In this document: positions 60,841 through 64,000 of the stretch, one piece after another
How the letters are laid out: each line of letters begins with the position of its first letter
Position numbering within the stretch: the stretch's first letter is position 1
Assembly (NCBI RefSeq): GCF_001427525.1
Contig: NZ_LMGU01000002.1
Coordinates: forward strand, 397,010-461,009
Source: Microbacterium sp. Root61
Lineage (GTDB): Bacteria > Actinomycetota > Actinomycetes > Actinomycetales > Microbacteriaceae
Length of the DNA stretch: 64,000 bases
Direction: 5' to 3'
Position numbers and translations under genes: made by a program
Notes under the pieces: model-generated
What the model saw: the letters and a program-made list of their open reading frames with translations, nothing else
Told to the model about the DNA's origin: nothing
Database searches by the model: none

Positions 60841-62517
60841 ATGCCCAACACTGTTTACGACCCGCCCGCCCTCGCGCCCGGGACTCTCCGCGTCACCCCG
60901 CTCGGCGGTCTCGGAGAGATCGGCCGCAACATGACGGTCTTCGAATACGAGGGCAAACTCCTCATCGTCGACTGCGGCGTGCTGTTCCCTGAGGAGCACC
61001 AACCGGGCGTCGACCTGATCCTGCCCGACTTCGAGCCGATCAAGCACCGCCTCGACGACATCGTGGGCGTCGTGCTCACGCACGGACACGAAGACCACAT
61101 CGGCGCGGTGCCGTATCTTCTGCGCCTCAAGCGCGACATCCCGCTGCTCGGTTCCGGACTCACGCTCGCCCTCATCGAGGCGAAGCTCAAGGAGCACCGC
61201 ATCAAGCCGTACACACTGACGGTCGCCGAGGGGCAGCGCGAGAAGGTCGGCCCGTTCGATCTCGAGTTCGTGGCGGTCAACCACTCGATTCCGGACGCGC
61301 TCGCCGTGGCGATTCGCACGCCGGCCGGAATGGTGCTGGCTACCGGCGACTTCAAGATGGATCAGCTTCCTCTCGACGGACGCCTCACCGACCTGCGCGC
61401 GTTCGCCCGGCTCGGCGAAGAGGGCATCGACCTCTTCCTCGTCGACTCGACCAACGCCGAGGTGCCCGGCTTCACGCCCACCGAGCGCTCGATCGGACCC
61501 GTACTGGACCAGGTCATCGCCAAGGCGCCCCGCCGCGTGATCGTCGCCAGCTTCTCCAGCCACGTGCATCGCGTGCAGCAGGTGCTGGATGCCGCGGCCG
61601 CCCACGGTCGCCGCGTCGCGCTGCTCGGCCGAAGCATGGTGCGCAACATGGGGATCGCGTCGGATCTCGGATACCTGCACGTGCCCGAGGGCATCCTCAT
61701 CGACTACAAGAAGGCACGCGACCTGCCCGACGACAAGATCGTCTACATGTCCACCGGTTCGCAGGGCGAGCCGATGGCCGTCCTCAGCCGGATGGCGAAT
61801 CTCGACCACGAGATCGAGCCGGGCCCGGGCGACACCGTGATCCTGGCCTCCAGCCTCATCCCGGGCAACGAGACCGCCATCTACCGCGTGATCGACGGTC
61901 TCACCAAGCACGGCGCCAACGTCGTACACAAGGGCAACGCCAAGGTGCACGTCTCGGGGCACGCTGCGGCGGGCGAACTGCTCTACTGCTACAACATCCT
62001 CAAGCCGCGCAACGTCATGCCGGTGCACGGCGAGTACCGACACCTCACCGCGAACGCGAAGCTCGCGCAGGAGACCGGCATCCCGCCGGAGCGCACGATC
62101 ATCGCCGAGAACGGCACCGTCGTCGATCTCCGTGACGGAGATGCGACCGTCGTCGGGCAGCTCGACATCGGTTTCGTCTACGTCGACGGCTCCACGGTGG
62201 GCGCGATCACGGATGCTGACCTCAAGGATCGTCGGATTCTCGCCGAAGAAGGCTTCATCTCCGTCATCGTCGTGGTGGATGCGGCCACGGGCCGCGTGAT
62301 CTCCGGTCCGGAGATCCACGCCCGCGGCGTTGCGGAGGATGACTCGGTCTTCGACGCCGTCAAGCCCAAGATCGCGGCGGCGCTGGAAGAGGCCGCCAAG
62401 TCGGGCGTCCGCGACACGCACGCGCTGTCGCAGATCGTCCGCCGCACGATCGGGCGCTGGGTCAACCAGTCGTTGCGTCGTCGACCGATGATCGTGCCCC
62501 TCGTCATCGAGGGATAG
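60841..62517 (+). CDS. rnj: Ribonuclease J
   Basis: A 558-residue metallo-beta-lactamase-fold exo/endoribonuclease that helps process rRNA and degrade mRNA. The metal site HGHEDHIGA (HxHxDH) is near residue 81, a second histidine is in VNHSIPDA, and the beta-CASP motifs are STNAEVPG and MSTGSQGEPMAVLSRMA, with the VPVHGEYRHL histidine near 400. The C-terminal IRRTIGRWVNQSLRRRPMIVPLVIEG matches actinobacterial RNase J. GAGGAGGCACTC precedes the ATG. A hairpin follows the stop. Confidence 0.96.
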   Translation: MPNTVYDPPALAPGTLRVTPLGGLGEIGRNMTVFEYEGKLLIVDCGVLFPEEHQPGVDLILPDFEPIKHRLDDIVGVVLTHGHEDHIGAVPYLLRLKRDIPLLGSGLTLALIEAKLKEHRIKPYTLTVAEGQREKVGPFDLEFVAVNHSIPDALAVAIRTPAGMVLATGDFKMDQLPLDGRLTDLRAFARLGEEGIDLFLVDSTNAEVPGFTPTERSIGPVLDQVIAKAPRRVIVASFSSHVHRVQQVLDAAAAHGRRVALLGRSMVRNMGIASDLGYLHVPEGILIDYKKARDLPDDKIVYMSTGSQGEPMAVLSRMANLDHEIEPGPGDTVILASSLIPGNETAIYRVIDGLTKHGANVVHKGNAKVHVSGHAAAGELLYCYNILKPRNVMPVHGEYRHLTANAKLAQETGIPPERTIIAENGTVVDLRDGDATVVGQLDIGFVYVDGSTVGAITDADLKDRRILAEEGFISVIVVVDAATGRVISGPEIHARGVAEDDSVFDAVKPKIAAALEEAAKSGVRDTHALSQIVRRTIGRWVNQSLRRRPMIVPLVIEG

Positions 62518-62536
62518 CACCGGTCTTCGCCGTCAG

Positions 62537-62568
62537 CCGCCCTCGCCGATCTCGGCGGGGGCGGTTCT
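62537..62568 (+). terminator. Terminator after rnj
   Basis: CCGCCCTCGCCGA pairs with TCGGCGGGGGCGG (one wobble) and is followed by TTCT. Stem of 13 bp with a very short loop. Confidence 0.75.
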
Positions 62569-62617
62569 CCGTTCGGCGCGTCATCGGCGCGAAACACACC
62601 CCGATTAGCATCGGAGG

Positions 62618-63112
62618 GTGCCCGCTACCTTCCAGCTCCGACCGGCCGCCCCGGGAGACGGCGCGTTCCTCGGCGACATGGTCGTCGAAGCCGCGAACTG
62701 GCGGCAGGGCGGGATCCGGCCGCGGCACGAGGTGCTCTCCGGCGCGGAGCACCTCCGGTACATCGCCGGATGGATGCGACCGGGCGATGCCGGGTTCGTG
62801 GCACACGATGCGCAGGGGGAGCCGATCGGCGCCGCGTGGTACCGCACGTTCCCGCGCACCGACCCCGGATTCGGATACGTCGGCACCGGCGTGCCCGAGC
62901 TGATCATCGGCGTGCGGCCGATCTGGCGTGCGCACGGAGTGGGACGGATGCTGCTGCAGCACCTGGCCGACCGCGCCCGAGCCGACGGGGCCGGTCGGCT
63001 CAGCCTCAGCGTCGAGCGCGGCAACCACGCCGTGACGCTGTACCGCAGCGAAGGATTCGCCGTCACGCAGAGCGGAATAGGGCGGGACACGATGGTCAAG
63101 CGCCTGCGCTGA
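62618..63112 (+). CDS. GNAT-family N-acetyltransferase
   Basis: A 164-residue GNAT with the acetyl-CoA signature IIGVRPIWRAHGVGRMLL near residue 100 (R-x-x-G-x-G). The C-terminal SVERGNHAVTLYRSEGFAVTQ segment is typical. The GTG start has TAGCAT ending six bases upstream, so the mRNA is leaderless; the substrate is unknown. It sits between rnj and ftsK. Confidence 0.86.
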   Translation: MPATFQLRPAAPGDGAFLGDMVVEAANWRQGGIRPRHEVLSGAEHLRYIAGWMRPGDAGFVAHDAQGEPIGAAWYRTFPRTDPGFGYVGTGVPELIIGVRPIWRAHGVGRMLLQHLADRARADGAGRLSLSVERGNHAVTLYRSEGFAVTQSGIGRDTMVKRLR

Positions 63113-63161
63113 GCCCGCGTCATTCCACGGGAATGGGGGTGATGCGACGTACCGTTGACTC

Positions 63162-64000
63162 ATGGCCAGGAGTACCAGCCCGACCACGAGTGGTCGCGCG
63201 TCCGCGAAGGGGCCTTCGTCGCGCGCGCGGAAGCCCGATCCCGCACCCAAGCGCTACGTCGGCGACAGCGAGAAGCCGCCCGTCATCGTGCGGGCCTGGC
63301 TGGGGCTCGCGCACGGTGTCGGCGGGCTTTTCCGGGCCTTCGGTCCCGAGACCCTCGAGAAGGATCAGCGCCGTGACGGGTTCCCGTTCTTCCTGGTGCT
63401 GCTGGCGGTCGTCGGCGCCGTCAACGAGTGGTTCTTCATCGGCAACGAGGTCGCCAAGCTCATCAGCGCCTACTCTGTCGGCGGTCTCATCGGGCGGGTG
63501 TCGTTCATCCTGCCCGTGCTGCTGCTCCTGCTGGCCGGCTGGCTGTTCCGGCATCCGGCATCCGTGCATGACAACGGCCGTATCGGCATCGGCTTCGCCA
63601 TCTTCATCATCATGATCGCGGGCTTCTGCCACGTGGTCGGCGGGCGCCCGCAGCCGCAGGAGGGCCTGCCCGCGCTGAGCGAGGCCGGCGGTCTGTTCGG
63701 GTGGATGGTCGGCGAGCCGCTCGCCCTCGGTCTGACCGACGTCGGCGCGTGCATCGTGCTGGGCCTGCTCACCGTGCTGAGCGTCCTGATCATCACCAAG
63801 ACCCCGCCGAACCGCATCGGCCGTCGCCTCGGCGACCTGTACGCGTGGATGTTCGACGCGGAGCGTCCCGTTGTGGACCCCGACGCGGCGGCGCAGAAGA
63901 AGGATGCCGCCTCCGACGAGGACCCGTCGCTGCCCTGGTGGCGACGCAACAAGACCGGCCGCGAGGAGGATCCCGACGACGGGATCGGCTCGCAGGACCT
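63162..64000 (+). CDS. ftsK: DNA translocase FtsK/SpoIIIE family, N-terminal part (cut by the window edge)
   Basis: The open frame runs off the end of the window; 279 full codons are present. A basic, serine-rich cytoplasmic start (MARSTSPTTSGRASAKGPSS and following residues) leads into the FtsK_4TM domain with four helices (about residues 73-95, 105-125, 135-160 and 195-215), including the GGRPQPQEGLPALSEAGGLFGW loop. The linker then becomes acidic before the missing motor domain. FtsK pumps chromosome termini through the division septum. TACCGT ends six bases before the ATG (leaderless). The order rnj, GNAT, ftsK fits actinobacterial chromosomes. Confidence 0.85.
   Translation, partial: MARSTSPTTSGRASAKGPSSRARKPDPAPKRYVGDSEKPPVIVRAWLGLAHGVGGLFRAFGPETLEKDQRRDGFPFFLVLLAVVGAVNEWFFIGNEVAKLISAYSVGGLIGRVSFILPVLLLLLAGWLFRHPASVHDNGRIGIGFAIFIIMIAGFCHVVGGRPQPQEGLPALSEAGGLFGWMVGEPLALGLTDVGACIVLGLLTVLSVLIITKTPPNRIGRRLGDLYAWMFDAERPVVDPDAAAQKKDAASDEDPSLPWWRRNKTGREEDPDDGIGSQD

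Noticed and set aside
59632..62520. A 962-codon minus-strand open frame over dapA and rnj
   Set aside because: Shadow of two well-identified genes; no recognisable domain, start or ribosome site.
1..64000. CRISPR arrays, tRNA or rRNA genes, insertion sequences, prophage genes or att sites
   Set aside because: None was seen: no regularly spaced repeats, no transposase or integrase frames, and no cloverleaf-like sequence in the gaps between genes.

Overview
The window is about 64 kb of GC-rich (roughly 70 percent) chromosomal DNA from an actinobacterium, most likely Microbacterium or a close relative in the Microbacteriaceae. The case rests on protein content and gene order: infB-rbfA-truB-ribF, dapA-rnj-ftsK, and rpsO upstream of an Actino-pnp-type leader and pnp. 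It also rests on the GAC/GCG/GCC codon preference with a marked excess of the word GGATGC/GCATCC, and on the many genes that appear to be leaderless. There is no rRNA, tRNA, CRISPR array, insertion sequence or prophage. This is ordinary core chromosome with small accessory insertions.

Layout. 1-7.4 kb: translation, tRNA modification and flavin genes (infB end, rbfA, truB, ribF) with mutY, a uridine-kinase-like gene and four small membrane proteins. 7.4-10.8 kb: a deoxyribose-phosphate operon (deoC, a full aldehyde dehydrogenase, and a half-length one without the catalytic domain). 10.8-19.4 kb: a secreted glycerophosphodiesterase, a lipoprotein, a SNF2 helicase, phosphofructokinase, an AbiEi/DUF559-like gene lying between two copies of a 63-bp palindromic repeat, and an S9 oligopeptidase. 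19.5-28 kb: Pit phosphate transporter behind a PHO-box-like array, a metallophosphoesterase, aspartase, and a two-component system with a PepSY protein in which both promoter regions carry the same 11-bp-spaced repeat. 28-34.5 kb: PrsW protease, FKBP, YceI, two exporters, rpsO and a 2-oxoglutarate oxygenase. 34.6-38.3 kb: the efeUOB iron-uptake operon behind a DtxR/IdeR-type iron box.

38.3-47.8 kb: an acyltransferase, two hydrolases, the CE1758/CE1759-type LLM oxidoreductase and FMN reductase pair, and two divergent fusion genes (DedA plus NucA-type nuclease; GT4 glycosyltransferase plus SGNH hydrolase). 47.8-54.2 kb: pnp with its structured leader, an aldo/keto reductase with a hairpin-rich leader, a phosphatase and dapB. 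54.2-59.6 kb: an epimerase, OsmC, DUF4395 and thioredoxin redox cluster, then thyA-folA, an SDR and a Nudix hydrolase. 59.7-64 kb: dapA, rnj, a GNAT gene and the 5' part of ftsK.

Themes. The sequence supports several regulatory readings: iron (efeUOB), phosphate (pit), an envelope-type two-component circuit, and an 18-bp dyad shared by the LLM pair and yceI. At least 19 genes have a -10-like hexamer ending 6 to 9 nt before the start codon with no usable ribosome site, so leaderless mRNAs look routine here. Three families of long palindromic repeats sit between genes. The pair around the DUF559 gene is the best candidate for an undescribed unit, but that remains inference.
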